A stretch of 64,000 nt of DNA, taken from Paenibacillus sp. N3.4 (GTDB lineage Bacteria; Bacillota; Bacilli; Paenibacillales; NBRC-103111). The translations under genes and the position numbers were made by a program. Positions 56,121-64,000 of this stretch are shown in pieces. The stretch lies in the NCBI RefSeq assembly GCF_008017805.1, contig NZ_VRTT01000010.1:59529-123528 (forward strand), in the 5' to 3' direction. The first letter of the stretch is position 1, and each line of letters opens with the position of its first letter. Below the pieces are notes generated by a model, which saw only the letters and a program-made list of their open reading frames with translations, searched no databases and was not told the origin of the DNA.

Positions 56121-57875
56121 ATGGAAGTCAAGGATAAAGTCAAACAACGCCGATTGGAACGGCTTCGCAATTTACGGGATATGACGGAGGCTGGTCAGGT
56201 AAGCCGGAGTAGGGGGTCCACCGGCTACACGGAAACCGTCATTCCCAATCGGAATCAAACGGACTTGCCTCTTTATGCCGATGCGGATTGGAAACGGCGT
56301 ATGGAAGATCCTGAGTACGCATGGCAGCATAAAATAATGATGGATAGAACGTTGAACGGGCTAGGGAGCCAAGAGAATGAAAGCGGGCTGCTGGCTCCGC
56401 CTTCCCCTCGCAAAATTGTCATCAAGCTGTTCGTTAGCTGCATACTCTTTGCAGGGCTGTTTGGCATGTTTCAGCTAAATCAGCCTTGGGCGAATAAAGG
56501 AAAACAGATTGTTGCCGCTTCGCTTACGCAATCGTATGATTTCACGGCGATTTCTATGTGGTACACCGAACGATTTGGGGGGGCGCCTTCTTTTATTCCT
56601 AGTTTTCACCGAGAGGGGGATGATGCTGTACGAGTTAATGCCACCAAACGGACTTTTTTTTCTCCGGCCAAAGGAAGTGTGCTTATCCCTTATGATGGCA
56701 CTACCCATCTTGGCGTTAAGCTGAATACAGCGGAATACGCACCTGTCTATGCGTTAGACACGGGCCAGGTTATTTACAGCGGAACGGTGGCGGATACAGG
56801 ATTGACAGTCATTATCCGTCATGCCGGTGGTCTTCAATCTCTGTATGGCAGTCTGAGTGAAGCACATGTGACTGTAGGCGACTGGATGAAAATTGGTGAG
56901 GTTGTCGGGAAGGCATCCAGCAAAGATCCTTCTAAAGGGTCCTTTTATTTTGCGGTTACGAAAGACGGACGTCCTATCAATCCATCGGATGTGATAACTT
57001 TGATTAAATGGGCAGGGACAACGTATCGCTTTCATCCTTTATTTACACTGATTATGATTGGTTCAGCGATTACGGGGTATTTCCTAGAAGCCGTTACGTT
57101 ATTCGCCATTGTTCTTGTTCATGAGCTCGGCCATTTGGCAGCTGCAAACGGTTTTGGCTGGCGGGTTCGCGAAGTACAGTTTTTGCCCTTTGGAGGAGTC
57201 GTTATCGTGGACGAGTTGGGAACGGTTCCGACCAGAGAAGAGCTTCTTGTCGCTTTGGCAGGCCCTTTACAGCATGTATGGATGATTCTGGCCGCGTTGT
57301 TGATGAAAGGAGTTGGCCTTGGGAGTATTAGCTGGTGGGACTATTTTATAGAGGCCAATCTCATGATTGGTTTGTTCAATTTACTGCCAGTAATGCCGCT
57401 CGATGGGGGAAAGGTCTTGCAGTCATTGTTAAGCTATATAATGTCGTATCATAATACGATTCTTTATAGTGCATGGATCAGCATGATTTTAAGCATGATG
57501 ATTATTGGTATATCGTGTATACAGCTGATAAGTGGTCAGCTTCCACTGAATATGCTTGTCATTGGCATTTTTCTGCTGGTTTCCAATTGGTATGCATATA
57601 GACAGCTGCCCTATCACTTCTTTCGCTTTCTGATTAGCCGCGGTTATCGGGTCAGTCAACTGTTGTCCAGAGGGGTGTTGGCTCAGCCAATTATTGTCAC
57701 GAGACAGCGAACGATGGCAGATACGCTCAAGCTTTTTATGAGAGAAAAGTACCATTTAATCTATGTTGTTAATGAAAAAGGTCGCATTCAGGCGATACTG
57801 CCTGAACAGCAACTAGTCAGTGGTTATTTGGATGGAAAAAAACCCGGGAGTGCAGTTTCCGATCTTTTCATGTAA
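56121..57875 (+). CDS. spoIVFA-spoIVFB: SpoIVFA-SpoIVFB fused reading frame (M23 regulator plus M50 site-2 protease)
   Basis: 584 codons. Residues 1-293 are a SpoIVFA-like protein: cytoplasmic start, one helix (about 97-115) and a LytM/M23-like domain (VYALDTGQVIYSG, SKGSFYFAVTKDGRPINPSDVI). Residues 294-584 are a SpoIVFB-like intramembrane protease with HELGH (His334-Glu335, His338) and the helix Asp428 (MPLDGGK), plus a CBS-like end. In B. subtilis these are two genes whose products regulate pro-sigma-K cleavage. Here the junction TTGATTAAATGG at 57000 would be a natural spoIVFB start, and one extra T in the run at 56999-57001 would end spoIVFA at TAA overlapping it (295 residues). So this is probably two genes with a one-base error or mutation; a true fusion is the alternative. 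Confidence 0.85.
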   Translation: MEVKDKVKQRRLERLRNLRDMTEAGQVSRSRGSTGYTETVIPNRNQTDLPLYADADWKRRMEDPEYAWQHKIMMDRTLNGLGSQENESGLLAPPSPRKIVIKLFVSCILFAGLFGMFQLNQPWANKGKQIVAASLTQSYDFTAISMWYTERFGGAPSFIPSFHREGDDAVRVNATKRTFFSPAKGSVLIPYDGTTHLGVKLNTAEYAPVYALDTGQVIYSGTVADTGLTVIIRHAGGLQSLYGSLSEAHVTVGDWMKIGEVVGKASSKDPSKGSFYFAVTKDGRPINPSDVITLIKWAGTTYRFHPLFTLIMIGSAITGYFLEAVTLFAIVLVHELGHLAAANGFGWRVREVQFLPFGGVVIVDELGTVPTREELLVALAGPLQHVWMILAALLMKGVGLGSISWWDYFIEANLMIGLFNLLPVMPLDGGKVLQSLLSYIMSYHNTILYSAWISMILSMMIIGISCIQLISGQLPLNMLVIGIFLLVSNWYAYRQLPYHFFRFLISRGYRVSQLLSRGVLAQPIIVTRQRTMADTLKLFMREKYHLIYVVNEKGRIQAILPEQQLVSGYLDGKKPGSAVSDLFM

Positions 57876-57898
57876 AATAACTGTTGAGGTGAACGTGT

Positions 57899-59062
57899 AT
57901 GAAGCAACTTATAATTCACTGCGCCCCCGAGCTTACACAAGCAGCATTGCTTGAAGAAGGCCGTCTTGTTGAGTACGATACGCAGTATCCGCTCGATTCT
58001 CAAAGAGCAGGCAGCATCTACATGGGTCGCATCGTCAACGTTCTTCCCGGCATGCAGGCAGCATTTGTCGATATCGGACTTGCTAAGAACGCCTTTCTAT
58101 ATATAGACGATTTGCTTCCTGTCCATTTGGACAAGCAGCCTAAAATTAAACCACCTATTACAGAGCTTGCTGAGGTTGGTCAGACGTTCATGGTGCAGGT
58201 GACCAAGGACCCCCAAGGTACCAAGGGCGCTAGAGTAACAACACATATCTCGATACCTGGTCGCTGGATTGTGTATATGCCGGAAGCCGACTATATCGCA
58301 ATATCACGCAAAATCGATGTTGAAGCGGAAAGGCAGCGGCTCAAACAACTGGCCGAAGGAAATTTACTTCCCGGTGAAGGGGTTATTGTTCGGACGGGCG
58401 CTGTGGGGCAGAACGAGGAAGCTATTCGAGATGATTTGCAAAATTTAAGGGATTTATGGAATACGGTTCTTGCCAAATGGGAAGAAGCTCAAGCGCCGGC
58501 GCAATTGTATCAGGATTTGGATCTTTTGCCTCGTTTGGTCCGAGACGTCATCACGGATGACGTTCAGGAAGTATGGCTGAATAATGCTAATGTGTACGAA
58601 GAGATGAAGCATTTGCTGCGTAAACAGAACCCGGGCTGGCACGGAAGAGTAGCGTTTTATGATCGGAAAATTCCTCTATTTGATCAATTTGGCGTTACGG
58701 AGGAGCTGAATTATAGCTTCCGGCGCAAAATTTGGCTGCCAAGCGGTGGCTACCTGATTATTGATCAGACAGAGGCCTTGACGGTCATTGATGTGAACAC
58801 GGGTCGATATACGGGCTCCATTGATTTGGAGCAAACCGTTACGGATATTAATCGAGAAGCGGCGAATGAAATTCCGAGACTTTTGCGTCTTCGGAATACA
58901 AGGGGCATCATTATTGTTGATTTTATTGATATGAACTCGGAGGCGAATCGTATTGCCGTTATGGATATGATGACGCAAGCGGTACGTAAGGACCGATCCA
59001 AAACGACAATTGTCGGCTGGACCAAACTCGGATTGTTAGAAATGACGCGAAAACGCAAATAA
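57899..59062 (+). CDS. rng: RNase E/G-family ribonuclease, short form
   Basis: 387 residues. An S1-like RNA-binding domain (about 35-120, YMGRIVNVLPGMQAAFVDIG) precedes the RNase E/G catalytic core with metal-binding Asp298 (VIDVNTGR) and Asp341 (IIVDFIDM). The protein stops at LLEMTRKRK, just before the zinc-link CxxC and small domain that follow TRKR in E. coli RNase E/G; no CxxC is readable in any frame downstream. Whether this is normal for the lineage or a deletion is not known. ATG 57899 follows GTTGAGGTGAACG. Confidence 0.88.
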   Translation: MKQLIIHCAPELTQAALLEEGRLVEYDTQYPLDSQRAGSIYMGRIVNVLPGMQAAFVDIGLAKNAFLYIDDLLPVHLDKQPKIKPPITELAEVGQTFMVQVTKDPQGTKGARVTTHISIPGRWIVYMPEADYIAISRKIDVEAERQRLKQLAEGNLLPGEGVIVRTGAVGQNEEAIRDDLQNLRDLWNTVLAKWEEAQAPAQLYQDLDLLPRLVRDVITDDVQEVWLNNANVYEEMKHLLRKQNPGWHGRVAFYDRKIPLFDQFGVTEELNYSFRRKIWLPSGGYLIIDQTEALTVIDVNTGRYTGSIDLEQTVTDINREAANEIPRLLRLRNTRGIIIVDFIDMNSEANRIAVMDMMTQAVRKDRSKTTIVGWTKLGLLEMTRKRK

Positions 59063-59066
59063 AACA

Positions 59067-59096
59067 TTGCATATCAAAAACTGTCTGTGTTATAAT
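59067..59096 (+). promoter_or_regulatory. Sigma-A promoter of the rplU operon
   Basis: TTGCAT (59067-59072), 18-base spacer and perfect TATAAT (59091-59096), starting five bases after the RNase gene stop. Confidence 0.75.
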
Positions 59097-59102
59097 ACTC
59101 GG

Positions 59103-59206
59103 AGTGTGTTGTTTAGGCATGCTGTAACCGCTCGAATCGGGTCTAAGCACGATAGTGGGTTTGATCCCATCCGTCACCTGGACAAGGCGAGTCTGAGACA
59201 TGAGGA
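59103..59206 (+). promoter_or_regulatory. L21 leader (structured 5-prime UTR of rplU-prp-rpmA)
   Basis: Between the promoter and rplU lies a GC-rich stretch with several short stems (for example GGGTTTGATCCC region near 59157-59170 and GGACAAGGC…). Position and layout match the Firmicute ribosomal L21 leader, thought to let L21 autoregulate the operon. Identified by position and general form, not by a covariance search. Confidence 0.6.
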
Positions 59207-59217
59207 GGTAAATGAAA

Positions 59218-59529
59218 ATGTACGCAATTATTGAAACAGGTGGTAAACAGTACAAAGTTCAAGAGGGCGATGTTCTTTACATCGAGAAATTGAACGCAGC
59301 TGAAGGTGAAGTTGTTTCTTTTGATCGTGTGTTCTTGGTTTCCAAAGAGAGTGGCCTAGTTGTAGGTGCTCCATTGGTTGCTGGTGCTTCAGTTTCCGCG
59401 AAAGTGGAGAAACACGGCAAAGGCGCTAAAGTTATCGTTTATAAATACAAACCGAAAAAGAACTATCACAAAAAACAAGGTCATCGTCAACCGTACACAA
59501 GAGTAGTTGTTGAGAAAATCCAAGCGTAA
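59218..59529 (+). CDS. rplU: 50S ribosomal protein L21
   Basis: 103 residues beginning [14 protein letters not shown] and ending with the conserved [10 protein letters not shown] region. ATG 59218 is ten bases after GAGGAGG; ATG 59212, two codons earlier, is the alternative. First gene of rplU-prp-rpmA. Confidence 0.97.
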   Translation: MYAIIETGGKQYKVQEGDVLYIEKLNAAEGEVVSFDRVFLVSKESGLVVGAPLVAGASVSAKVEKHGKGAKVIVYKYKPKKNYHKKQGHRQPYTRVVVEKIQA

Positions 59530-59540
59530 GAGGCAGTCTT

Positions 59541-59894
59541 ATGATCAATGTGACCATAAAACGCTTTGCACCGGATTCACCTCAGATCTCATCTTTTGTA
59601 GTGGAAGGCCATGCTGAATATGACGTACCCGGCAAAGACCTAGTCTGCGCTGCTGTATCCGCGATTTCCGTGGGTACATTTAATTCTATAGAATCTATTA
59701 CTGGTATCATTCCGATCCACGAAATGGAACGCGGCTTTATGGATGTTATCATCCCTGAAAGTGCGCGAGACTTAGCGGGTAAATGGGATCATATACAGGT
59801 GATTCTGGAATCAATGGTCGTTATGCTGCAAACGATTGAAGAAAACTACGGTGACTATATAACGATTGAAACAATCTATCACAAAGGAGGATGA
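59541..59894 (+). CDS. prp: Ribosomal-processing cysteine protease Prp
   Basis: 117 residues (YsxB family). Catalytic His24 (EGHAEYD) and Cys36 (DLVCAAVS) are in place. Prp removes the N-terminal extension of L27, and the L27 encoded next has the matching LQLF-A site. Lies between rplU and rpmA as usual in Firmicutes. Confidence 0.95.
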   Translation: MINVTIKRFAPDSPQISSFVVEGHAEYDVPGKDLVCAAVSAISVGTFNSIESITGIIPIHEMERGFMDVIIPESARDLAGKWDHIQVILESMVVMLQTIEENYGDYITIETIYHKGG

Positions 59895-59898
59895 CACC

Positions 59899-60210
59899 AT
59901 GTTGAAATTGGATCTCCAGTTATTCGCTTCCAAAAAGGGAGTGGGTTCCACAAAGAATGGTCGTGACTCTCACTCGAAGCGCCTTGGCGCTAAACGTGCT
60001 GATGGTCAAACCGTTACTGCAGGAAGCATTCTTTATCGCCAACGCGGTACGAAAATTCACCCGGGAACAAACGTAGGCATCGGTTCGGATGATACACTTT
60101 TCGCTTTAGTACAAGGCGTAGTGAAATTCGAACGTTGGGGCCGCGATCGCAAAAAAGTGAGCGTATACCCAGTTGATGTAGCTCCTGTGGCTGCAGCTTT
60201 AGAAGCATAA
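59899..60210 (+). CDS. rpmA: 50S ribosomal protein L27 (with Prp-cleaved prosequence)
   Basis: 103 residues. It begins [18 protein letters not shown]: residues 1-9 are the Firmicute prosequence, cleaved by Prp between Phe9 and Ala10. The rest ([23 protein letters not shown]) is L27, which lies near the peptidyl-transferase centre. ATG 59899 follows GGAGGATGACACC. Confidence 0.97.
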   Translation: MLKLDLQLFASKKGVGSTKNGRDSHSKRLGAKRADGQTVTAGSILYRQRGTKIHPGTNVGIGSDDTLFALVQGVVKFERWGRDRKKVSVYPVDVAPVAAALEA

Positions 60211-60216
60211 TTAACG

Positions 60217-60252
60217 ATCCCCGGCGAGCGATAAGTTCGCTGGGGTTTTTTA
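60217..60252 (+). terminator. Terminator after rpmA
   Basis: CCCCGGCGAGC pairs with GTTCGCTGGGG around GATAA, then TTTTTT. Confidence 0.9.
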
Positions 60253-60287
60253 TTTGTTTCTAAGGTTTGAGTAAGAGGAGGTAGTTG

Positions 60288-60362
60288 GTGAAGTTTACCA
60301 GATGTCATGATATACTGGATAAACGGTTATCAAGCAGTGAGAACGGAGCGAACTGGCAATGA
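60288..60362 (+). CDS. Small 24-codon ORF coupled to spo0B
   Basis: GTG 60288 lies six bases after AGGAGG (60276-60281), an optimal site. The frame runs 24 codons (MKFTRCHDILDKRLSSSENG…) to TGA 60362, which overlaps the spo0B ATG at 60359 (ATGA). spo0B itself has only a weak GGAG site. The layout suggests a leader peptide whose translation feeds spo0B; the peptide matches nothing I know. Confidence 0.5.
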   Translation: MKFTRCHDILDKRLSSSENGANWQ

Positions 60363-61111
60363 AGCGAGTGAGTGGTGCACAGGTTTATTTACTGGCGCTT
60401 GTGCTTATTGGGTTAACTGGATTGATGTTTGTGGAACCCTGGTTAGCCAGGGCTGCTTTATTGCTGTTAACAGTATTTTGTGGTTATTTGGCTTTCAAGT
60501 TGGAAATAAGCAGGATACAAGAGAAGTGGTGCGAAAAGCTTCGTCATCAAGAACAACAATCCCATATCAATTTGCTTCGTGTCATAAACCGCCTGCGTCA
60601 TGATTGGATGAATGATACCCAAATATTATTTGGTTACATTCAAATGAAGAAGTTTGATAATTTACCGCCATATATGGAAAAAATAAAAATGAATATGCAG
60701 CAGGAAAGTAATCTCTCTAAGCTGGGTATCCCTTCGTTAATTGCTTTCTTGCTGATGGTTCGAGTTCAATCGAAATCGTTGCAATTGGATCTTGCGCTAG
60801 ATCAAGAAGTTAATTTGGCTCAACTTCCTATAAAAGAAGGGTTGATTGAGAAGTTAATCATTCAAACGGTTGGGTTATTCGAGGAGTTTGCAGCCGTAGA
60901 AGATGGTGAATGTGGCACACTGAGCTTGGAACTCGATGTTCAAGAGGATTATTTACTGCTTGATTTTGTATATCAAGGAGCCTATAACCGCATCCAGCTT
61001 GAACAAGCTGTTGGTGAAAGACTCGCGAAGGCGGATTCTTATTCGCTGGAGAACAATGATTGGCAAGAGGAAGAAGCGGTGATCGCATTACGTCTGCCGT
61101 TTCGTACATAA
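60359..61111 (+). CDS. spo0B: Spo0B-like sporulation phosphotransferase
   Basis: 250 residues. Two N-terminal hydrophobic helices (about 8-46) precede a helical-bundle domain with the phosphorylatable His81 in NRLRHDWMNDTQ and a degenerate kinase-like C-terminal domain. Spo0B passes phosphate from Spo0F to Spo0A at the start of sporulation. The membrane-anchoring N terminus is an addition to the soluble B. subtilis protein. Position between rpmA and obg matches B. subtilis. Confidence 0.87.
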   Translation: MKRVSGAQVYLLALVLIGLTGLMFVEPWLARAALLLLTVFCGYLAFKLEISRIQEKWCEKLRHQEQQSHINLLRVINRLRHDWMNDTQILFGYIQMKKFDNLPPYMEKIKMNMQQESNLSKLGIPSLIAFLLMVRVQSKSLQLDLALDQEVNLAQLPIKEGLIEKLIIQTVGLFEEFAAVEDGECGTLSLELDVQEDYLLLDFVYQGAYNRIQLEQAVGERLAKADSYSLENNDWQEEEAVIALRLPFRT

Positions 61112-61123
61112 AGAGGTGTAGGA

Positions 61124-62425
61124 ATGTTTGTTGATAAAGCGAAAATATTTGTTAAAGGCGGCGACGGTGGCGATGGCCTCGTTGCATTCAGACGCGAGAA
61201 ATATGTGCCGGAAGGTGGGCCTGCTGGTGGTGACGGCGGAAACGGCGGCGATGTTGTTTTCCGTGTTGATGAGGGTTTACGGACCTTAATGGATTTCCGT
61301 TATCAGAAGCACTTTAAAGCAGATCGTGGCGAGAAAGGCCGCAACAAGTCGATGCACGGCGCTAACTCCGAAGATTTGATCGTTCGTATCCCTCCGGGGA
61401 CAACAGTCATTGACGATGACACGCAGGAAGTCATTGCGGACTTGACGCGTCATGGTCAAGAAGTCGTGGTAGCTAAAGGCGGCCGAGGTGGCCGAGGCAA
61501 TACACGATTCGCTACAGCGCGTGTTACAGCGCCGGAAATAGCTGAGAACGGTGAAGAAGGCGTGGAACGCTGGGTTGTTCTTGAGATGAAGGTCATGGCT
61601 GACGTTGGCCTTGTAGGCTTCCCTAGCGTTGGTAAATCGACGCTCTTATCGGTTGTTTCTGCGGCGAAGCCTAAGATTGCGGCCTATCATTTCACGACTC
61701 TGACGCCGAATCTAGGTGTTGTAGATGTGGGTGATGGACGCAGCTTTGTCATGGCGGATCTTCCCGGTTTGATCGAAGGGGCGCACGAAGGCGTGGGCCT
61801 TGGTCACGAATTCCTGCGTCATGTAGAACGCACACGAGTGATCGTACATGTGGTTGATATGTCTGCGGCGGACGGGCGTGATCCTTATGAAGATTTTTTG
61901 AAGATCAATGAGGAGATCAAGCTCTATAACGCGAAATTGGAGCAGCGTCCGCAAATCGTTGTTGCCAATAAGATGGATATGCCGGAGTCTGAGGACAATT
62001 TGGCTATCTTCAAAGAACAGCTCGCTGCGGATGGCAAGGAGTTTCATGTGTACCCCATTTCGGCTTTAACACGCGGCGGCGTACAAGAACTGCTCTATAA
62101 GATTTCTGACATTGTGGAAAGTATTCCCGATGCTCCGGAAGTGGAAGGCGTTGCGGAGACGGAAGAACGCAAGGTTTATCGATTTGAGAAGCGGGAAGAA
62201 CGGGATTACACCATACGTCGCGAAAATGATGTTTTCATTGTGGAGAGTCCTTCGATTGAGAAGCTGATCAAACGTACCAACTTCAGTACGCAAGATGGGA
62301 TTGCGCGTTTTGCACGTATTTTGCGTAACATCGGGATTGACCAAGAATTGCGTACGCGAGGCGCCTATCATGGGCAGACGATACGTATTGGTGATTTTGA
62401 TTTCGAATTTGATGAAAAGCAGTAA
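61124..62425 (+). CDS. obg: Obg (CgtA) GTPase
   Basis: 433 residues: glycine-rich Obg fold (residues 1-158, [23 protein letters not shown]), GTPase domain ([28 protein letters not shown]) and C-terminal OCT domain ([14 protein letters not shown]). It takes part in 50S assembly and stress/sporulation control. ATG 61124, 12 bases after spo0B and behind AAAGAGGTG, so likely in one transcript with it. Confidence 0.97.
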   Translation: MFVDKAKIFVKGGDGGDGLVAFRREKYVPEGGPAGGDGGNGGDVVFRVDEGLRTLMDFRYQKHFKADRGEKGRNKSMHGANSEDLIVRIPPGTTVIDDDTQEVIADLTRHGQEVVVAKGGRGGRGNTRFATARVTAPEIAENGEEGVERWVVLEMKVMADVGLVGFPSVGKSTLLSVVSAAKPKIAAYHFTTLTPNLGVVDVGDGRSFVMADLPGLIEGAHEGVGLGHEFLRHVERTRVIVHVVDMSAADGRDPYEDFLKINEEIKLYNAKLEQRPQIVVANKMDMPESEDNLAIFKEQLAADGKEFHVYPISALTRGGVQELLYKISDIVESIPDAPEVEGVAETEERKVYRFEKREERDYTIRRENDVFIVESPSIEKLIKRTNFSTQDGIARFARILRNIGIDQELRTRGAYHGQTIRIGDFDFEFDEKQ

Positions 62426-62434
62426 CGAAATAGG

Positions 62435-62468
62435 AACGCTTATCCTTAACGGGTAGGCGTTTTTTTTG
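62435..62468 (+). terminator. Terminator after obg
   Basis: AACGCTTATCC pairs with GGGTAGGCGTT around TTAAC, followed by a run of T. Confidence 0.85.
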
Positions 62469-62609
62469 TTGAAATAAATATTTTATGTCATTAAACTTGA
62501 CACTAAAAACAAAAAGTAATACGATTTCGAGAAGTAATCTCAAAAATTGTTAATATATATAACATCAAAGATGGAAGAGATCATCTTTTACATGGAAGGA
62601 GGAATGACA

Positions 62610-63683
62610 ATGAAAAAGTGGATTCAAGCCATTGGCGCAGGACAAGACAACTCTCGTGACTTCACTTATGAAGAAGCAGTTGAAGCCGCCAATGACATAG
62701 CTAGGGGGGACTCTACGGATGCGCAATGCGCAGCTTTCTTAATGGCTCTTTGCATGAAAGGGGAATCGAGCGAAGAGTTGATGGCCTTCATCGACGTATT
62801 CCGCAGTTATTCGTTGCCATACCATGCATGTGCAGATTCGCTTAATTGTGCGGGACCTGCAGAAGGGCGTCAATATTTCCCGATTACATTGCCGGTTAGC
62901 TTATTGCTTGCTTCTGTGGGATTCACTCAAATACTTCAAGGGGGCGATTCACTTCCGCCAAGACAAGGAAGTGCAATGAAAGACATATTGGAAAGCTTCG
63001 GAGTCGCAATGAATTTGTCAATGAAGGCGTGGGAAACGATGCTTTTTCACTTGCATATCGGGTTTCTTCCCACAGAACAGCTATGCCCACCCATCTATAG
63101 ATTGAAGCATGTGCGAGAACAATTAGGGCTGCCAACTGTGATGAATACGGTTGAGAAGGTCATTAATCCGGTGCGCTCCTTGAATCTAATCATCGGTGTA
63201 AATAGGCGGAAAGCGATGGAGTCGTTGCTTCCGATTTCTTTGAAATCCGGCTTTCAGCATATTTACATCATCAATGGGATGGAGGGCTCAGAAGATTTGC
63301 CGATTTATCAAAATAGCACCATTCGTATCGTAACCCCTTGGGGAGATGAATCTCGTTTGGTTGAACCTCATAAATTTGGCTTCTCCAGTGAAGCGCTGCA
63401 CCCTCTTCGTAAAGAAGAGCAGATTTCCTTGATCAAGCGAATTATTGCCGGAGAGCATTCTGAAGAACTGAAGAGAGAACGTGATCATGTTATTTTTAAT
63501 GCGGGATTGAGACTGGCTTGGTTTGACAAAGTAGGCAGCTACGAAGAAGGATTTCAGTTAGCAGAGTGCCTGCTGCAGCGAAAAGAAGCACATAAAGTTA
63601 TGCAGCGTTGGATCGAACAAAGTCATCGTTGGTCACTGCAGGAGCAGCAAAATCCAGACGGTTCTTCGACGCAAATTGGATAA
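62610..63683 (+). CDS. TrpD-like (anthranilate phosphoribosyltransferase family) protein
   Basis: 357 residues. The helical N-terminal domain (FTYEEAVEAANDIARGDSTDAQCAAFLMALCMKGES, read in pieces) and the alpha/beta fold match the TrpD/TrpD2 family. The PRPP-binding GTGGDG is replaced by NCAGPAEG and the second motif HGNRAVSSKSGSAD by a QGGDSLPPRQGSA-like stretch, so it is not a normal TrpD. There are no tryptophan genes beside it. ATG 62610 follows AAGGAGG. It may be a TrpD2/YbiB-like protein with a different role. Confidence 0.75.
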   Translation: MKKWIQAIGAGQDNSRDFTYEEAVEAANDIARGDSTDAQCAAFLMALCMKGESSEELMAFIDVFRSYSLPYHACADSLNCAGPAEGRQYFPITLPVSLLLASVGFTQILQGGDSLPPRQGSAMKDILESFGVAMNLSMKAWETMLFHLHIGFLPTEQLCPPIYRLKHVREQLGLPTVMNTVEKVINPVRSLNLIIGVNRRKAMESLLPISLKSGFQHIYIINGMEGSEDLPIYQNSTIRIVTPWGDESRLVEPHKFGFSSEALHPLRKEEQISLIKRIIAGEHSEELKRERDHVIFNAGLRLAWFDKVGSYEEGFQLAECLLQRKEAHKVMQRWIEQSHRWSLQEQQNPDGSSTQIG

Positions 63684-63684
63684 G

Positions 63685-63735
63685 AAAAACTTCCTTCATG
63701 CTGGTAGTAAAATCAGCCTCAAGGAAGTTTTTTTT
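63685..63735 (+). terminator. Terminator after TrpD-like gene
   Basis: AAACTTCCTT pairs with AAGGAAGTTT around an inner GCTG/CAGC stem, then a run of T. Confidence 0.85.
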
Positions 63736-63835
63736 ATTAAACCAGAAAGGATAAGTTTTCGGTTCTCGAAAACCACTTCTCATTGACGATAAAACCTGAT
63801 ATAGATGAGAGCCTTTCCTTTTTTGACGAGGACCC

Positions 63836-63912
63836 CTAACGAACTCAGTAAGCCTTATTTGGTCAATTGACAAAGAGTTATCGTGTTAACGAACTCCATG
63901 AGGCTGTCGATT
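63836..63912 (+). repeat. Degenerate tandem repeat, about 49-bp period
   Basis: TAACGAACTC occurs at about 63837 and 63886, each followed by a related stretch (GTAAGCC and ATGAGGC). A diverged GAGTTATCG lies between as an inverted partner. No gene is seen from 63736 to the window edge. It may be a copy of a dispersed intergenic repeat family; only two units are visible. Confidence 0.4.
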
Positions 63913-64000
63913 CATTGTAGATATCTCAGTCCCCAAAACTACTGTTGCGAATAGATCAAATACTACGAAAAATTCAATACTTTAACTGGTTTTCTCCCAA

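Noticed and set aside
1..64000. CRISPR arrays, transposases, integrases, phage or toxin-antitoxin genes
   Set aside because: None seen on either strand; gene content is conserved housekeeping and sporulation order.

Overview
The window looks like chromosomal DNA of a low-to-mid GC, spore-forming Firmicute of the Paenibacillus type. The evidence is a conserved Bacillales gene order running from a ysoA-like gene through tig, clpP/clpX, lonB, lonA, engB, the heme genes, spoVID, valS, folC, spoIIB, maf, radC, mreBCD, minCD, spoIVFA/FB, rplU, prp, rpmA and spo0B to obg. Consistent with this are strong AGGAGG ribosome-binding sites, frequent TTG/GTG starts, sporulation proteins (SpoVID, SpoIIB, SpoIVFA/FB, Spo0B, LonB), S-layer-homology domains and a valine T-box. 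The species is not assigned.

Region 1 (1-8130) is a cobalamin/cobalt module. Three cobalamin riboswitches, each followed by a terminator hairpin, control: (a) a broken peptide/nickel-type ABC transporter operon with a thioredoxin-like [2Fe-2S] ferredoxin gene; (b) metE, the B12-independent methionine synthase (minus strand); (c) cbiMNQO, an ECF-type cobalt importer (minus strand). When B12 is plentiful all three should be shut off. The ABC operon carries a large internal deletion joining the front of the binding-protein gene to the back of an ATPase gene.

Region 2 (8200-21600) has a tRNA-Arg, a ysoA-like gene, then protein quality control: trigger factor, ClpP (frameshifted as read here), ClpX, LonB and LonA, with ispG, a divergent polysaccharide deacetylase, an amidase and EngB. 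Region 3 (21600-35400) holds speD and the heme/siroheme pathway: hemA, hemX, a precorrin-2 dehydrogenase, hemC, a cobA-hemD fusion, hemB, hemE, hemH, hemY and hemL, interrupted by a reversed Crp/Fnr-type regulator gene. It covers glutamyl-tRNA to heme by the coproporphyrin branch; only the final decarboxylation step is not seen.

Region 4 (35400-48650) has a phosphodiester-glycosidase-like secreted protein, an RluA pseudouridine synthase preceded by a 37-residue membrane peptide gene, spoVID, a T-box-controlled valS (frameshifted as read), folC, murC, spoIIB and an SLH-domain amidase. Region 5 (48650-64000) is the shape/division/sporulation block: maf, an Rrf2 regulator, radC, mreBCD, minCD, rodA, a spoIVFA-spoIVFB fused ORF, RNase E/G, the L21-Prp-L27 ribosomal operon with its leader, spo0B, obg and a TrpD-like gene.

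The most notable observations are: (i) three places (clpP, valS, spoIVFA/FB) where one missing base explains an aberrant reading frame, suggesting consensus errors or unusual decay; (ii) a hairpin element with compensatory changes shared by the lonA and hemE leaders; (iii) two unlisted small ORFs coupled by ATGA overlaps to rluA and spo0B; (iv) the deleted ABC operon still sitting under a riboswitch; (v) a local GC-rich block inside hemC. I did not see a convincing new defence or mobile system: no CRISPR, transposase or phage genes are visible.
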